Shown here: positions 35,536-44,635 of the stretch, one piece after another
Numbering within the stretch: the first letter of the stretch is position 1
Layout of the letters: the number at the start of each line of letters is the position of its first letter
NCBI RefSeq assembly: GCF_000375405.1
Contig: NZ_AQWS01000001.1
Span: forward strand, 120,401-184,400
Length of the DNA stretch: 64,000 nucleotides
From: Bacteroides propionicifaciens DSM 19291 = JCM 14649
GTDB taxonomy: Bacteria > Bacteroidota > Bacteroidia > Bacteroidales > Bacteroidaceae
Direction: 5' to 3'
Position numbers and translations under genes: made by a program
The notes under the pieces: generated by a model
The model's database searches: none
What the model was told of the DNA's origin: nothing
Seen by the model: the letters and a program-made list of their open reading frames with translations, nothing else

Positions 35536-35769
35536 TTACTCAGCATCGTCATCGTCAAACTCATCTGAATCGTCTTCATCGCCTGATGTCCAGTCGTCTT
35601 CATCCCAATCCTTGTCGTCTAACATATACGAATCGATCATATTGTACGAGTCTTCATCATCGAAATCCTCGTCATCAAGACTGATGTCTTCGTCGTAGTT
35701 ATTATCGCTATACATGTCTTGGCCATTATCCAAGTCATCATCGAAATCGTCAAATTCGCTCCTTGCCAT
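35536..35769 (-). CDS. Extremely acidic small protein
   Basis: Protein of 77 residues in which about half are Asp or Glu, arranged in runs (DDFDDDLDN, DEDFDDEDSY, DEDDSDEFDDDDAE) with scattered Tyr, Trp and Met. It has one basic patch at the start (MARSEF) and no hydrophobic core, so it is probably disordered. A TACATTTG promoter element lies 28 nt upstream. Acidic tails of this kind can bind basic proteins, nucleic-acid-binding proteins or cations; no function is assigned. Confidence 0.65.
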   Translation of the reverse strand: MARSEFDDFDDDLDNGQDMYSDNNYDEDISLDDEDFDDEDSYNMIDSYMLDDKDWDEDDWTSGDEDDSDEFDDDDAE

Positions 35770-35797
35770 AATTGTATTATTTAAAATTTAAGCGGCG

Positions 35798-35805
35798 CAA
35801 ATGTA
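35798..35805 (-). promoter_or_regulatory. -7 element of the acidic-protein gene
   Basis: On the minus strand this reads TACATTTG, a full consensus match, 28 nt before the start codon. Confidence 0.45.
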
Positions 35806-35936
35806 AACAAAGATTTGATATTAATATACAAATGATAAGAATATATTTAAGCTTATTGATAATGTATTTTAAGCCCCTAGTAATAAGCTTGAAACGGCCT
35901 ATCGTAAACTAGAATACTCCGTTAGATTTATTAGCA

Positions 35937-36407
35937 CTATAAGCTGTATCCTACTGCTTTATCAATAGTTCCTAAAGCTTTTCCTAGGTTCTTTTTAGCT
36001 TCAACAATTTCTTGTTTTACTTTTCGAACAGAGCTTTCTGATTTTGCATTTCCGAGTGATGTCTTGGCTCGTTGAGTTCTTTTCAATACGCTTTGAAAGC
36101 TTAATTTCTGAGCTTTACTAAGTCCTTCTTGCGAGTCTGATTTTCCAAGCAATACTATCAGGCTATTCGCATTTTCAATCGCATTATCGATAGATGCATT
36201 TTTGTTGGCAGAGTGTAAGCTCCTGAAGGTATCGTTGATGGCTTCCATGGTCAGTAGTGCTTGCTTTTTGATCGTAACAGCAAACTCAGGAGTTTGTTGG
36301 TTATGATCTTGTACGTAATTTGTTTTAGCTAGTTTAGGGGTAGCTGATATTGCTGTTCCCGATAATAATAGGCTACAGCTTAACGAAAGAATGATTTTAT
36401 AATTCAT
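35937..36407 (-). CDS. Exported helical protein of unknown function
   Basis: Protein of 156 residues with a signal peptide (about 1-22, TAISA) and a body almost entirely helical and rich in Lys, Ala, Ser and Asn (for example SSVRKVKQEIVEAKKNLGKAL). It lies 33 nt after a gene for another exported helical protein of similar size, so the two are likely co-transcribed. No enzyme motif is present. Confidence 0.65.
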   Translation of the reverse strand: MNYKIILSLSCSLLLSGTAISATPKLAKTNYVQDHNQQTPEFAVTIKKQALLTMEAINDTFRSLHSANKNASIDNAIENANSLIVLLGKSDSQEGLSKAQKLSFQSVLKRTQRAKTSLGNAKSESSVRKVKQEIVEAKKNLGKALGTIDKAVGYSL

Positions 36408-36440
36408 ATTGTATAGTTTGTTCTATTAACAAAATAGAAG

Positions 36441-36953
36441 TTAGTGCATTTTTAATACTACCTCATTGGTTTTTTCGAGTGCAGAGATCATTTTGGGTAG
36501 AGCAGACTCAAGCCCTTGAGAAGCTTTTCGAAGTTCTTGATCTATTTCGGATGATTCTCTCTGGTTTATAGCTTCTTTGCTTGCTGTTACTGCCAGATCA
36601 ATCTCATCTTGGATCTCTTCGTACAAACTTAGTATTGACTCAATGTCCTCCGAAATGTCAGCCTCTTTGGCTGCATGAACGATTGAATTTACTTCAGATT
36701 TGGCAGCAGTAATTTGTTGTCCAGCAATTTCAAAATTCTCTAGCGAAAACTTAATAAAACGTTTAGCTCCATTGGACGATAAATATTGATAGGCTTCAGT
36801 CATATTCTCTGCTGCTTTGGCTATCGAAGCAATAGCTTCTTGAGTGTAATCGTAAGAATTAGCCAAGCCATCGAGAACTTTGTTTGACTGACCAAAAACA
36901 GAAGCTGTAATAAATAAAAAAGCAGTCAATAATGTAACTTGTATTCTTCTCAT
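36441..36953 (-). CDS. Exported helical protein of unknown function
   Basis: Protein of 170 residues from the ATG at 36953 (MRRIQVTLL) with a signal peptide ending near SVFGQ (about 22). It is otherwise helical with acidic coiled-coil character (SEDIESILSLYEEIQDEIDLA). An in-frame TTG-type extension to 36992 is rejected because the signal peptide begins at the ATG. It pairs with the next gene 33 nt downstream. Both resemble periplasmic helical-bundle proteins; no function is known to me. Confidence 0.65.
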   Translation of the reverse strand: MRRIQVTLLTAFLFITASVFGQSNKVLDGLANSYDYTQEAIASIAKAAENMTEAYQYLSSNGAKRFIKFSLENFEIAGQQITAAKSEVNSIVHAAKEADISEDIESILSLYEEIQDEIDLAVTASKEAINQRESSEIDQELRKASQGLESALPKMISALEKTNEVVLKMH

Positions 36954-37163
36954 AACCTTAAACTTTGATTTGTAATCTATATATAAATACAAATTTGCGC
37001 CCTATTTGGTTTAGTGTAAAAGTGTTATAAGCCTTTATAAATGGGTCTTTTAACATAAATAATCTATTAATATTATATCCTTGATTATTTGTAAACTAGA
37101 CTGGTAAATAGCTTTTGTTTTGGAGCCAAGTTAAGCTATCGTAGTTATTTATTCTGCTCAAAA

Positions 37164-37196
37164 TTGATGTTATCTATTTCATTTACTCTATTTTTG
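37164..37196 (+). promoter_or_regulatory. Promoter of the PCMD lipoprotein gene
   Basis: TTG at 37164-37166, 22 nt, then TATTTTTG at 37189-37196. It predicts a leader of about 40 nt before the ATG at 37242. Confidence 0.55.
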
Positions 37197-37241
37197 TGAG
37201 TTAGTGAATTATAATTGCATAAACTGAAAATTTGAAATAGG

Positions 37242-38810
37242 ATGAAAAAGAAATACTTATTTTATCTCATGGTTTGTATCTCTTTGTTCTGTCTTTGGGG
37301 ATGTTCCCAGGAGAGTGACTTAGATGATAGGATCACCATTGGGACAGAACATAATGGAGTTTATATTGGACAACTTGAACGCGATCTAAACTCATCATCT
37401 GATTCTTTTAAGCGTAAAGTCTATCTTAAAAAGGATATGGATGAACATGTAAACCTTACAATTTCATATTTTCCTTTTTCATCTGATTTAAATGCAGACC
37501 TGAAATTAATCAATGTGTTGGCTACCATTGTAGAATATGGTGGCACAGTAACGCTTTCTACTCAGCAAAATATAACCACTGATTTTGGAGCTGAACTTGC
37601 TGTTGAGCTTCAAGGTAGTATTGTTGATGGCCTATTAAGCTTCACGGGCACAATCTCATCATTGGATGCTGTTGATCTTTACGGAATGTCTTTTAGTTTT
37701 TCAGGCCCTATGAGCAACGATTTGAACTCAGGCTGTTCAATCCTAGATTTTAGGATTGACAGCGAATACTTTATTCCCAATAGCACTCATATTTTTGAGC
37801 AGCAAGGTAATATCTTATTAGCAACAACAAAAGAAGGCTCTCTGGCTGATTTGACTAATTTAGTACCCAATATTTCTGTTTCGTCAGGAGCTACTATATC
37901 GCCTGCAGCTGATACGTCACAAGATTTTACGGTTCCAGTAGTTTATACTGTAACTTCAGAAGATGGAATATATCAGAAGACTTATACGGTCAATATATTA
38001 GAACGCCCAGGAATATTTTCTTTTGACTCTTGGAAGATTGCGAATCCTAATACCATTTATGAAGCTACTAAATATCAGATTCCTGTGGGTCAATATGGAT
38101 TTGAATGGGAGAGTAGTAATGCTCTGTATGCACCTTTTATGCACTTGCTCAAAAAACAAAATGACCTAGTGGTTTCTACCCAGCCAGTAAGTCGTTATGG
38201 AGTAGTGAGTAGCTCGGATTCATATCAGGGTGGAAGTGCTGCTCTTATTGAAACGATAGACATGAATCCACCTAAGGACAATACCTATGGTATCCCTAAA
38301 ATTGCAGGAGGAACACTTTATACAGGTTCATTCCAGACCAATTTGAATAATTTCGATAAACAGATGCATTACGGTTATCCGATTTTCTATGAACCGATTA
38401 GCCTTAGCGGATATTATAAATATGAGAAAGGTCAGGAATTTTACCAATGTATCGATTTGAGTAAGCCAGATGAAACTGCTTATTTGAAGGGGGTAAATGA
38501 CGAAATGAGAATTTCTGTATTCCTCTATGAGGTGCAAGACCCTCTTAACGATGAAGAGATGCTCACACTTAGCGAAGTTTTGGCTAATTCAAGTAGGATT
38601 ATTGCTAGGGGAGATTTAGTAAGCTCAGATGATCAATCGAGCTATGCTCGCTTTGATGTTCCATTGGTCTATGCCGAGGGGAAAGCTTTTGATTATGCTC
38701 TAAATTATCGTATTGGATTTTTCTTCTGGTCAAGTAGCCAAGGCTATTTATATAGTGGGGCACCAGGTAGTAAACTATGGATTGATGCGGTACAAATAGT
38801 AACACAATAG
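37242..38810 (+). CDS. PCMD-domain lipoprotein
   Basis: Lipoprotein of 522 residues (lipobox CLWGC, cysteine about 21). Three beta regions follow: a calycin-like domain (about 35-170, HNGVYIGQLE onward), a short sandwich domain (about 195-252, SVSSGATISP...TYTVNI) and a C-terminal jelly-roll matching the putative carbohydrate metabolism domain PCMD (about 258-520). PCMD proteins are found on Bacteroidetes surfaces and are thought to bind glycans, but none is known to me to be an enzyme. Its first domain resembles the lipoprotein at 29809. It ends with a hairpin shared with the next gene's upstream region. Confidence 0.8.
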   Translation: MKKKYLFYLMVCISLFCLWGCSQESDLDDRITIGTEHNGVYIGQLERDLNSSSDSFKRKVYLKKDMDEHVNLTISYFPFSSDLNADLKLINVLATIVEYGGTVTLSTQQNITTDFGAELAVELQGSIVDGLLSFTGTISSLDAVDLYGMSFSFSGPMSNDLNSGCSILDFRIDSEYFIPNSTHIFEQQGNILLATTKEGSLADLTNLVPNISVSSGATISPAADTSQDFTVPVVYTVTSEDGIYQKTYTVNILERPGIFSFDSWKIANPNTIYEATKYQIPVGQYGFEWESSNALYAPFMHLLKKQNDLVVSTQPVSRYGVVSSSDSYQGGSAALIETIDMNPPKDNTYGIPKIAGGTLYTGSFQTNLNNFDKQMHYGYPIFYEPISLSGYYKYEKGQEFYQCIDLSKPDETAYLKGVNDEMRISVFLYEVQDPLNDEEMLTLSEVLANSSRIIARGDLVSSDDQSSYARFDVPLVYAEGKAFDYALNYRIGFFFWSSSQGYLYSGAPGSKLWIDAVQIVTQ

Positions 38811-38843
38811 GTCTAGATCTCGAATTATAGCATAAATAATTTT

Positions 38844-38880
38844 AAACTCCACTTCTCTTTGCGAAGTGGAGTTTAATTAT
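38844..38880 (+). terminator. Terminator after the PCMD gene
   Basis: AAACTCCACTTC and GAAGTGGAGTTT form a 12-bp perfect stem with a 7-nt loop, followed by AATTATT. Confidence 0.7.
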
Positions 38881-38916
38881 TCTCAGTACTTAGTATTCAA
38901 AAGAACAACAAACACA

Positions 38917-40062
38917 ATGGAAAATAAAAAACACATCACGTTAAGTCTGATTTCGGTCATGGTTGCATTTTTGGCCATGGGGTTCTACGATGTCATAGGC
39001 GTTGCTTCAAATTATCTTAAAGTAGATTTTCAACTTTCCGATACGACGGTTGGGGCCTTATCGACGCTCTTGTTTCTCTCTTTCTTATTTTTCTCAATCC
39101 CTACGAGTGCTTTAATGACAAAGATCGGGCAAAAGAATACTGTAATTTTGAGTATGGTTTTGATGGGCTTGGCGTTAAGCTTCTTACTTTTTAGCTATAC
39201 TTTTGTCAGTGTTATTCTGTTTTTTGCAGTTTTAGGAGTTGGAATAACATTGATTCAAGTCGCTGCTAGCCCCCTGCTAGCAAATATTGTAAGTGGTAAG
39301 AAGCTATCAAGTGCGTTAACTTTGGGGCAGTTCGTTAAGGCATTGGGCTCTTTTACTGTACCGTTTATGGCAGCTTGGGCAAGTCAGTCGTGGGCTAGTT
39401 GGACCCTTATGTTGCCTATAGTTATTGGTTACGGTCTATTTGCAATATTTTTTTTAGGCTTTACGCCTATCCATGAGCAACCTGTAGTTCAGGGTATGGG
39501 GATTAAGTCTACTTTGAGGCTGCTCAATAACCGAGTTATTCGGATCTCTTTTTTGGCAATGCTTTGTCATGTAGGGATTGATGTAGGAATGAACATTAGT
39601 GCTCCTCAGCTTCTTATGGAGCGCACAGGCTGTAGCATCGAAATCGCTACGTATGCCAATAGTGTTTACTTTTTACTTCGTACTGTGGGTTGCTTAATAG
39701 GAGCTATGACGCTCTCTAAAATATCGTCAAAACTGTTTTTCAATATTGGCTCCGTGCTGATTGCTGTTGGCTTCATTGGATTGTTTTTTGCTCCAACGGT
39801 TGGTTGGCTATATTTCTTTGTCGGTTTAGTGGGTATAGGTAATTCCAATGTTTTCCCAATTATTGTGGCACGTTGCTTATTATTGATGCCTTCGGCTAAG
39901 AACGAAGTTTCTGCACTCATGATTATGGGTTTAGTTGGTGGAGCTATATTCCCATTATTGATGGGAATAGCAAGTGATTACCTCTCATCTCAGCTAGGAG
40001 GAGTTATTGTGTTACTTGCTGCTTTGCTCTATATGGCTACATGGAGTGTGCGAACAAAATGA
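38917..40062 (+). CDS. MFS transporter of FucP/GluP type (sugar:H+ symport likely)
   Basis: Carrier of 381 residues with 12 spans. The N-terminal FLAMGFYDVIG and the span-4 region GVGITLIQVAASPLLANIVS resemble the FHS family of fucose/glucose/galactose symporters. The ATG at 38917 (MENKKH) is chosen because the hydrophobic region follows directly; an upstream in-frame extension to 38866 overlaps the preceding terminator. Substrate unproven. Confidence 0.75.
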   Translation: MENKKHITLSLISVMVAFLAMGFYDVIGVASNYLKVDFQLSDTTVGALSTLLFLSFLFFSIPTSALMTKIGQKNTVILSMVLMGLALSFLLFSYTFVSVILFFAVLGVGITLIQVAASPLLANIVSGKKLSSALTLGQFVKALGSFTVPFMAAWASQSWASWTLMLPIVIGYGLFAIFFLGFTPIHEQPVVQGMGIKSTLRLLNNRVIRISFLAMLCHVGIDVGMNISAPQLLMERTGCSIEIATYANSVYFLLRTVGCLIGAMTLSKISSKLFFNIGSVLIAVGFIGLFFAPTVGWLYFFVGLVGIGNSNVFPIIVARCLLLMPSAKNEVSALMIMGLVGGAIFPLLMGIASDYLSSQLGGVIVLLAALLYMATWSVRTK

Positions 40063-40178
40063 TATAGAATAAGAATTTTAGCTAAATACGTCCATTTTCA
40101 TCGAAACCTATAAAAAACGACAACCATCTATCTGTTTTTTTGTTATGTAATCATTAAGTTTTTAAAATAAACATAACT

Positions 40179-40777
40179 ATGAAAAAGTTTTTAATAGCAT
40201 TAGGTTGTATAGCATTTGCTGGTTTTACCCAAGCTGATGCCTGTACTCGTGTGGTTTACTTGAATATATCGATGGTGAATTAGTAATTAGCCATAGCCCA
40301 GAATATCAAGTAATGACTAACTCTCCAATCTTTGCTCAACAATTGGCTTTAGACGATTATTGGCAACAAATTGGTGGAACAGTAATGTTACCTGGTACTA
40401 ACCGTGCTGCTGACCGTTTTGTAAGAGCTTCATTCTATACGCACGCTATTCCACAAACAGCAGATGTTCGCATTGGTGTAGCTAGTATTTTTAGTGTGAT
40501 TCGTAACTGTTCAGTTCCTTATGGAATCAGCACACCTGATCAACCAAATATTGCTTCAACACGTTGGAGAACTGTTTCTGATCAAAAGAATAAAGTTTAC
40601 TTCTACGAGTCAGTCTTGACTCCAAATACTTTTTGGTTAGATTTGAAAGATCTAGATTTCAAACCAGGTGCTCCTGTTAAGAAGTTAAACTTAACCAACG
40701 AAGAAACTTATAATGGTAATGCCGTTAAATCTCTAAAGACTTCTAAACCGTTCCAATTCTTAGGTTTAGGTGAGTAA
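40179..40777 (+). pseudogene. Choloylglycine hydrolase/penicillin V acylase family pseudogene (internal deletion and frameshift)
   Basis: The first 28 codons encode a signal peptide and the mature start with nucleophile CTRVVYL (Ntn-hydrolase Cys1). The frame then runs to a TAG at 40281. From 40262 a second frame continues with EYIDGELVISHSPEYQVMTN and a complete family C-terminal half to the stop at 40777. It includes MLPGTNRAADRFVRASFYTH and SVPYGISTPDQPN. Normal members have about 350 residues, so roughly 150 internal codons are missing. The join at about 40262 breaks the frame, so no active acylase can be made. The C-terminal frame alone could be translated from 40313 but would lack the catalytic cysteine. 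Confidence 0.9.
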
Positions 40778-40800
40778 TTAGTTAGAATATACTCAAAATA

Positions 40801-40846
40801 AATAGGGTCAATCTTAGCTTTAACTTAGCTAGATTGACCCTATTCT
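40801..40846. terminator. Bidirectional terminator between the acylase pseudogene and the queF operon
   Basis: AATAGGGTCAATCT pairs with AGATTGACCCTATT, a 14-bp stem with a loop of about 16 nt, flanked by A and T runs on both sides. Confidence 0.8.
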
Positions 40847-40872
40847 TCTTCACATAGTTGCCTAGTAGGCTT

Positions 40873-41334
40873 TTAATGATTCATTAAGCGATGCTCAGCA
40901 ATCTTTTCGTATTTAGTTCCTGGTTGACCAAAGTTAGCATAGGGGTAAATTGAGATTCCACCACGGGGGGTGAATATTCCTGTAACCTCGATGTATCTTG
41001 GATTCATCAGCTTGATTAGGTCCTTCATGATAACGTTGACACAGTCTTCATGAAAAGCACCGTGATTACGGAAGCTAAATAGATATAGCTTAAGACTTTT
41101 GCTTTCGACCATTTTAATCTCTGGGATATAGCTAATTTTGATTTCGGCAAAGTCGGGTTGTCCTGTGATTGGGCATAAGCTTGTAAACTCAGGACAATTA
41201 AATTGCACCCAATAGTCGTTCATCGGATGTTTATTGTCGAAGGCTTCTAACACCTCAGGTGCATAGTCTTGCTTATACTCTGTAGCAGCTCCAAGAGCTG
41301 AGAGTTGTTCTTTTAATTCACTGTCTTGACGCAT
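40873..41334 (-). CDS. queF: NADPH-dependent 7-cyano-7-deazaguanine reductase
   Basis: QueF reduces preQ0 to preQ1 in queuosine synthesis. This is the short unimodular type (153 residues). The catalytic cysteine is in [13 protein letters not shown], and the QueF motif [20 protein letters not shown] is complete. Its ATG overlaps the queC stop (TAATG). It is the last gene of the preQ1-riboswitch operon. Confidence 0.96.
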   Translation of the reverse strand: MRQDSELKEQLSALGAATEYKQDYAPEVLEAFDNKHPMNDYWVQFNCPEFTSLCPITGQPDFAEIKISYIPEIKMVESKSLKLYLFSFRNHGAFHEDCVNVIMKDLIKLMNPRYIEVTGIFTPRGGISIYPYANFGQPGTKYEKIAEHRLMNH

Positions 41335-41990
41335 TATCGTTTTTCCTTTCTATTTAAATATTCTTCTAATCCTTTATTTCTCAATTTGCAAGCAGGGCAA
41401 TGTCCACACCCTTGTGCAACGACTCCATTGTAGCAAGTTAAAGTTCTATCTTTAATTAGGTCGAAAACACCTAGTTGGTCAGAGAGTTCCCATACCTGTG
41501 ATTTGTCAAGCCACATAAGCGGTGCATGAAGTTCAAATTCACGCTCCATAGCCAAATTCAATGTGGTGTTGGTCGATAGGATAAAATTATGTCTGCAATC
41601 GGGATATCCACTGAAGTCTGTTTGAGAAACCCCTGTAATAATATGTTTGACCTCGTGCTCAAATGCAAATACAGCTGCCATACTCAAAAAGAAGAGGTTA
41701 CGACCTGGTACAAACGTATTGGGGAGACTATTGCTTTCGTCCATTTCTAGACTACTATCAGTGAGCGAATTTACACTCAGTGAAGAGATGAAATGCGCAT
41801 CTAGTACATGAAACTCTACGCCAGCCTCTGAGGCTATTTGCCGAGCAATTTCTACTTCGTTACTGTGCTTTTGTCCGTAGCTAAAGCTGAGTGCATAGAC
41901 TTTCTCAAATCGTTCTTTAGCCCAATAGAGGCAGGTTGTGGAATCTTGACCTCCGCTAAACAATACGATCGCTTGATTGGTATTCAACAT
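41334..41990 (-). CDS. queC: 7-cyano-7-deazaguanine synthase
   Basis: QueC converts 7-carboxy-7-deazaguanine to preQ0 with ATP and ammonia. The 218 residues have the PP-loop [12 protein letters not shown] (about 9-20) and four zinc cysteines at the end ([18 protein letters not shown]). It starts 1 nt after the transporter stop, and queF follows with an overlap. queD and queE are not in this window. Confidence 0.96.
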   Translation of the reverse strand: MLNTNQAIVLFSGGQDSTTCLYWAKERFEKVYALSFSYGQKHSNEVEIARQIASEAGVEFHVLDAHFISSLSVNSLTDSSLEMDESNSLPNTFVPGRNLFFLSMAAVFAFEHEVKHIITGVSQTDFSGYPDCRHNFILSTNTTLNLAMEREFELHAPLMWLDKSQVWELSDQLGVFDLIKDRTLTCYNGVVAQGCGHCPACKLRNKGLEEYLNRKEKR

Positions 41991-41991
41991 A

Positions 41992-42687
41992 TCATAAATC
42001 TTTTACTATAAGTATATTATAAGAGATGCTTTCGTCATATACATCTTCTCCCTCAATCTCTTTTACTTTCTTGACTACTCGCATAGTGATCGGTAGAATT
42101 ACAATTTCATACGCTGTCTTAAGCACGACTTGTGTGAGCATCATGTATAGCATCACTTGAAGAGGTACGACACCTGTAAATGCAATAGTAAAGAAGATGA
42201 TTGAATCGCCAACTTCACCTACAATGGTTGACCATATGGCTCTCCAGGCAAAGTTCTTGCCTTTGCTAGCCACTTTCATTTTGCTCATAATCATGGCATT
42301 GAGGAAAGATCCAACTAAAAAACCTAGTAAGCTTGCAGCAGCAACTCGTGGAGCAAAACTAAAGACATAGTTGAAATGCTCATTACCATTCCAGTCTGGT
42401 GCAGGAGGTAGGACTGTAGCCAACAGACCTAAAATCACAACCAGAAAGTTCATGGCAAACCCTGACCAAATAATCAATTTAGCTTTCTTAAACCCCCATA
42501 CCTCAACAATACAGTCGTTGATGATATAGGAAATCGGAAAGACCAAAAGCCCAGCTGTTACTGTGATATCCAGACTAGGTGAGTCCCAAAGGTGAACTAG
42601 TTTTGTCGCTAAAAGATTCGCTGTTATAAGACAGACGTTAAATAATATCCCCATCATCATGAAGGGGATAGACACTTTTTGTTTCAT
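41992..42687 (-). CDS. Queuosine precursor transporter (YhhQ/VUT family)
   Basis: Membrane protein of 231 residues with six spans, importing preQ0 and/or preQ1. Family segments include [24 protein letters not shown], ending in the conserved C-V-E-V-WG, and [13 protein letters not shown]. The ATG at 42687 (MKQKVSIPF) is chosen because the preQ1 riboswitch occupies 42693-42724 just before it. An in-frame upstream extension would translate through the riboswitch. It is the first gene of a transporter-queC-queF operon. Confidence 0.92.
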   Translation of the reverse strand: MKQKVSIPFMMMGILFNVCLITANLLATKLVHLWDSPSLDITVTAGLLVFPISYIINDCIVEVWGFKKAKLIIWSGFAMNFLVVILGLLATVLPPAPDWNGNEHFNYVFSFAPRVAAASLLGFLVGSFLNAMIMSKMKVASKGKNFAWRAIWSTIVGEVGDSIIFFTIAFTGVVPLQVMLYMMLTQVVLKTAYEIVILPITMRVVKKVKEIEGEDVYDESISYNILIVKDL

Positions 42688-42692
42688 ATATT

Positions 42693-42724
42693 CTTGTTTT
42701 TTACGTGGTTGGCCAAGCACACGT
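42693..42724 (-). promoter_or_regulatory. preQ1-I riboswitch
   Basis: On the minus strand the 32-nt H-type pseudoknot has P1 ACGTG (42724-42720) with CACGT (42707-42703). The loop TG-CTTG-GCCAAC follows, with CTTG pairing to CAAG (42696-42693) at the end of an A6 tail. This is the same order as the B. subtilis element (P1, 2-nt loop, P2 strand, 6-nt segment ending in the ligand-pairing C, P1, A-rich tail, P2). The loop C preceding the P1 3' strand matches the specificity base. It ends 5 nt before the transporter start codon, so ligand binding should occlude the ribosome entry site. A second hairpin (TCCT/AGGA with GCTC/GAGC) precedes it. Confidence 0.85.
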
Positions 42725-42772
42725 CCTACGCTCAAGTAACGAGCAAGGATGTTGTTAATTTTTAATCGGCTA

Positions 42773-42801
42773 CAAAGATAAGTTTTATTTGGAAAGAACA
42801 A
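42773..42801 (-). promoter_or_regulatory. Promoter of the queuosine-precursor operon
   Basis: On the minus strand, TTG (42801-42799), 18 nt, then TATCTTTG (42780-42773). Transcription start near 42766 gives a leader of about 80 nt containing the riboswitch. Confidence 0.6.
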
Positions 42802-42827
42802 TCATTTATGAACTAAATGTAAACAGT

Positions 42828-42859
42828 ATCGCCCCTCTGCAAGCTTGCAAAGGGGCGAT
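42828..42859 (-). terminator. Hairpin after hcp
   Basis: ATCGCCCC and GGGGCGAT form the outer stem, with TGCAAGCTTGCA inside, 32 nt after the hcp stop. The T-tract is weak, but the stem is very stable. Confidence 0.6.
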
Positions 42860-42890
42860 GTTAATGTGGGTTCAATACTTGCTATAGGAA

Positions 42891-44540
42891 TTAAGCAATC
42901 CACTCTTCAATGTCTGTATCGACATCAGAAATGCCACTAATACCAAAGTTTTCAACCAAAACGTTAACTACGTTTGGAGATAAGAAGGCTGGAAGTGTTG
43001 GTCCGAGGTGGATATTCTTTACACCTAAGCTAAGTAGGGCCAATAATACAATAACAGCTTTTTGCTCATACCATGCAATGTTGTAAACGATTGGTAGATC
43101 ATTAATATTGTCTAACCCGAATGCTTCTTGAAGCTTCATTGCAATCACAGCTAGTGAATAACTGTCGTTACATTGACCTGCGTCGAGCACACGAGGAATG
43201 CCATTGATATCACCAAGCGGAAGTTTATTGTAGCGATATTTAGCGCAACCAGCTGTTAAGATGACAGAATCATCAGGTAGTGCATCAGCAAAATCGGTAT
43301 AGTATCCGCGATTCTTCATACGGCCATCGCAACCTGCCATAACTACAAACTTCTTGATAGCTCCCGATTTAACTGCATCAACTACTTTATCAGCTAGTGC
43401 AAGCACTTGGTGATGCGCAAAACCTCCTACGATGCTACCTTCTTCAATAGCGGTTGGTGCTGGGCAAGTTTTAGCTAGCTCGATAACCTGAGAGAAGTCT
43501 TTTTTACCGTTGGCATCCGATTCGATATGAATAAATCCAGGGAAACCTGTAGAGTTGGTCGTAAATACTTTATCAGAATACTTTGCACCTTTGGATGGTG
43601 GTACAATGCAGTTTGTTGTAAATAGAATAGGGCCATTGAATGATTCAAATTCTTCTTTTTGTTTCCACCAAGCATTACCGTAGTTACCCACGAAATGTTT
43701 GTATTGTTTGAATTTGGGGTAATAGTTGGCAGGAAGCATTTCGCTATGTGTGTAAACATCAACACCAGTACCTTCAGTTTGCTTCAAAAGCTCTTCCATA
43801 TCTTTGAGGTCGTGACCACTTATCAAGATACCAGGGTTCTTTTCTACACCAATGTTAACGGTAGTCATTTCAGGGTTACCATAACTTTCTGTATTAGCTT
43901 TATCCAGAAGAGCCATTGTTTGAACTCCAAACTTACCAGTTTCGAGAACTAGTGCGATTAGCTCTTCAACCGTGCGATTTTTAAGGATAATATCGTTAAG
44001 CGCTTTTTGCATGAAGGCATCGATTTCATTTTCTGTGTAGCCTAAACGTGCAGCATGCTCAGCATAAGCAGCCATACCTTTGAGTCCGTAGATTGTTAGT
44101 TGACTGAGTGAGCGTACGTCTTCATCTCTTTCTTGTAAGATACTCACAACACGTGCTGTTGCATCGTATTTGTCAGCAGTAGTATGCCAATTAAGTGCAT
44201 CTAGTTTAGGTAAAGTAATATTGCTTTCTTGTGCAATTAGTTTTAATTCTTCTCGTAAAGCAAGTGCAGAAGTGATACGATTCTTAATACTTGTCTCATC
44301 GAAGTTAGCGTTGGTAATGGTTGCGAAAAGTCCGTCACGAACAAATTCGTTAACTCTTTTTTCGTCAAACTTGATTTGATTTTCTCTTAGTGCAGTCGAA
44401 ACAACTGAGATTCCCTCTAGTGTGAATATAAGTAAATCCATCGCATTAGAAGTTACAGCATCTTTGCCACAAACACCTTTAACGGTGCAACCTACATTTT
44501 TAGCAGTTTCTTGACATTGAAAACAAAACATATTTTCCAT
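42891..44540 (-). CDS. hcp: Hybrid cluster protein (hydroxylamine reductase/NO reductase)
   Basis: Hcp of 549 residues; Hcp proteins reduce hydroxylamine in vitro and act on nitric oxide during nitrosative stress. The N-terminal cubane cysteines are spaced C-x2-C-x8-C-x5-C (residues 6, 9, 18, 24), which is the class I type of strict anaerobes. Hybrid-cluster ligands are in [29 protein letters not shown] and [11 protein letters not shown]. It is divergent from a Crp/Fnr regulator with a palindrome in between. No hcr reductase gene is nearby. Confidence 0.96.
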   Translation of the reverse strand: MENMFCFQCQETAKNVGCTVKGVCGKDAVTSNAMDLLIFTLEGISVVSTALRENQIKFDEKRVNEFVRDGLFATITNANFDETSIKNRITSALALREELKLIAQESNITLPKLDALNWHTTADKYDATARVVSILQERDEDVRSLSQLTIYGLKGMAAYAEHAARLGYTENEIDAFMQKALNDIILKNRTVEELIALVLETGKFGVQTMALLDKANTESYGNPEMTTVNIGVEKNPGILISGHDLKDMEELLKQTEGTGVDVYTHSEMLPANYYPKFKQYKHFVGNYGNAWWKQKEEFESFNGPILFTTNCIVPPSKGAKYSDKVFTTNSTGFPGFIHIESDANGKKDFSQVIELAKTCPAPTAIEEGSIVGGFAHHQVLALADKVVDAVKSGAIKKFVVMAGCDGRMKNRGYYTDFADALPDDSVILTAGCAKYRYNKLPLGDINGIPRVLDAGQCNDSYSLAVIAMKLQEAFGLDNINDLPIVYNIAWYEQKAVIVLLALLSLGVKNIHLGPTLPAFLSPNVVNVLVENFGISGISDVDTDIEEWIA

Positions 44541-44590
44541 AGCTCATATTTTTATTACGTAGTTAATAATCTATTTCTTTCTTGTTGAGA

Positions 44591-44597
44591 CAAAGTA
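44591..44597 (-). promoter_or_regulatory. Possible -7 element of hcp
   Basis: On the minus strand the site reads TACTTTG, one base shorter than TAnnTTTG. It would give a start near 44586 and put the palindrome at 44620-44635 about 41 nt upstream, an activator position. The imperfect match lowers confidence. Confidence 0.35.
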
Positions 44598-44619
44598 AAA
44601 GCTTTGGGAAGAGATAAAC

Positions 44620-44635
44620 TGTCGCCTATGTGACA
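44620..44635. promoter_or_regulatory. Palindromic operator in the hcp-hcpR intergenic region
   Basis: TGTCGC-CTAT-GTGACA: the half-sites match at five of six positions. The symmetric 6-4-6 layout fits a Crp/Fnr-type dimer site. It is centred about 87 bp before hcp and about 130 bp before the regulator gene. A role as the HcpR site is inferred from position. Confidence 0.6.

Noticed and set aside
40313..40777. Functional 154-residue protein from the second half of the acylase pseudogene
   Set aside because: It lacks the signal peptide and the catalytic cysteine, and it begins inside the conserved family C-terminal half.
42688..42801. Longer transporter reading frame starting at 42801
   Set aside because: It would translate the preQ1 riboswitch and part of the promoter; the conserved protein begins at MKQKVSIPF.
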